64,000 nt of DNA from Pseudomonadota bacterium (GTDB taxonomy: Bacteria > Pseudomonadota > Gammaproteobacteria > Eutrophobiales > Eutrophobiaceae): positions 153,455-217,454 of the forward strand of contig JABFGI010000004.1 of NCBI GenBank assembly GCA_013112535.1, in the 5' to 3' direction. This document shows, in pieces, positions 63,874 to 64,000 of the stretch; position 1 is the first letter of the stretch, and the number at the start of each line of letters is the position of its first letter. The translations under genes were made by a program, and so were the position numbers. A model generated the notes under the pieces. The model did not search any database and was not told where the DNA came from. It saw nothing but the letters and a program-made list of their open reading frames with translations.

Positions 63874-64000
63874 TGTCCTTCCTGATACATAGGTAACAGT
63901 TTATTCCAGAGACATAGGTTACACAATTGCGCATTTGGGAGAGACCAAATGCCCTGGAAAGAGCGTAACCTGATGGATGAACGTATTAAATTTGTAGCTC
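63874..64000 (+). mobile_element. IS481-family insertion sequence, left end (partial)
   Basis: The left end probably begins at TGTCCTTCC (63874). Two copies of ACATAGGT(A/T)ACA, typical of IS481-family ends and probably transposase-binding, occur near 63887 and 63912. A transposase start follows at 63949. The element runs off the window, so completeness cannot be judged. Confidence 0.75.
63949..64000 (+). CDS. IS481-family transposase (partial, N-terminus)
   Basis: Only 17 codons are visible: MPWKERNLMDERIKFVA. MPWKE followed by an R-x-x-F-V pattern is characteristic of IS481-family DDE transposases. The gene continues beyond the right edge. The ATG is preceded by GGGAGAG at a suitable distance. 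Confidence 0.75.
   Translation, partial: MPWKERNLMDERIKFVA

Noticed and set aside
1..64000. CRISPR arrays, tRNA or rRNA genes, prophage
   Set aside because: No regularly spaced repeats beyond those listed, no cloverleaf or rRNA sequence recognised by reading, and no phage structural genes. A tRNAscan and CRISPR finder run would be decisive.

Overview
The window is about 64 kb of AT-rich (roughly 40% G+C by eye) chromosomal DNA from a gammaproteobacterium. The evidence is the gene set and order: leuS-lptE-holA-proA-nadD-rsfS-rlmH, rdgC, djlA, bepA, dsbD-cutA, LptE and Pqi envelope genes, and PhoB-type Pho boxes. Metabolic hints are SoxYZ sulfur carriers, a pyrophosphate-dependent phosphofructokinase, a K+-dependent-type membrane pyrophosphatase, a SulP anion transporter and a periplasmic delta-class carbonic anhydrase. 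Together these fit a marine or sulfur-oxidising, possibly CO2-fixing lineage. I do not name a genus.

Layout. 1-9.6 kb: thiol redox genes (TlpA-like, dsbD), cutA, fxsA, trmH, a TonB-dependent receptor behind a gene-free 440-bp stretch with three 25-bp tandem repeats, DUF3579, CBS, djlA, a methyltransferase and sixA. 9.7-27.2 kb: a phosphate island with ppx, ppk, a DUF47/PiT pair, pstCAB-phoU, a frameshifted merR gene, pstS, phoBR and an OprP/OprO-type porin. I read four PhoB boxes with correctly spaced -10 elements, in front of pstC, pstS, phoB and the porin. 27.4-29.6 kb: delta carbonic anhydrase, a ComEA-like protein and a TacA/TacT-type toxin-antitoxin pair with two palindromic operators. 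29.7-36.5 kb: the leuS-to-rlmH housekeeping run. 36.5-43.5 kb: an FMN alpha-hydroxyacid dehydrogenase, a higBA module with a coupled third gene, rdgC, maf, hppA and a DNA glycosylase.

43.5-53.3 kb is a long minus-strand envelope cluster: pqiA-pqiB-pqiC, a LolA-like periplasmic protein and an RND/MMPL exporter with a C-terminal cyclic-nucleotide-binding domain, all overlapping or nearly so. A chalcone-isomerase-like secreted protein, an RhlA-like alpha/beta hydrolase and a JmjC/cupin-like protein follow on the same strand. I consider this the best candidate in the window for an under-described system, probably lipid or amphiphile synthesis and trafficking. 53.4-60.3 kb holds SulP, a FrnE-like DsbA, PPi-PFK, bepA, soxYZ and a CPBP protease.

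60.3-63.9 kb looks like an oxyanion-uptake locus: a TupA-like tungstate-binding protein, a second porin resembling the phosphate-island porin, and a divergent regulator joining a ModE-like HTH to a periplasmic-binding-protein-like domain. A 27-bp inverted repeat sits in the divergent promoter. No TupB/TupC is in view. The window ends inside the left end of an IS481-family insertion sequence.
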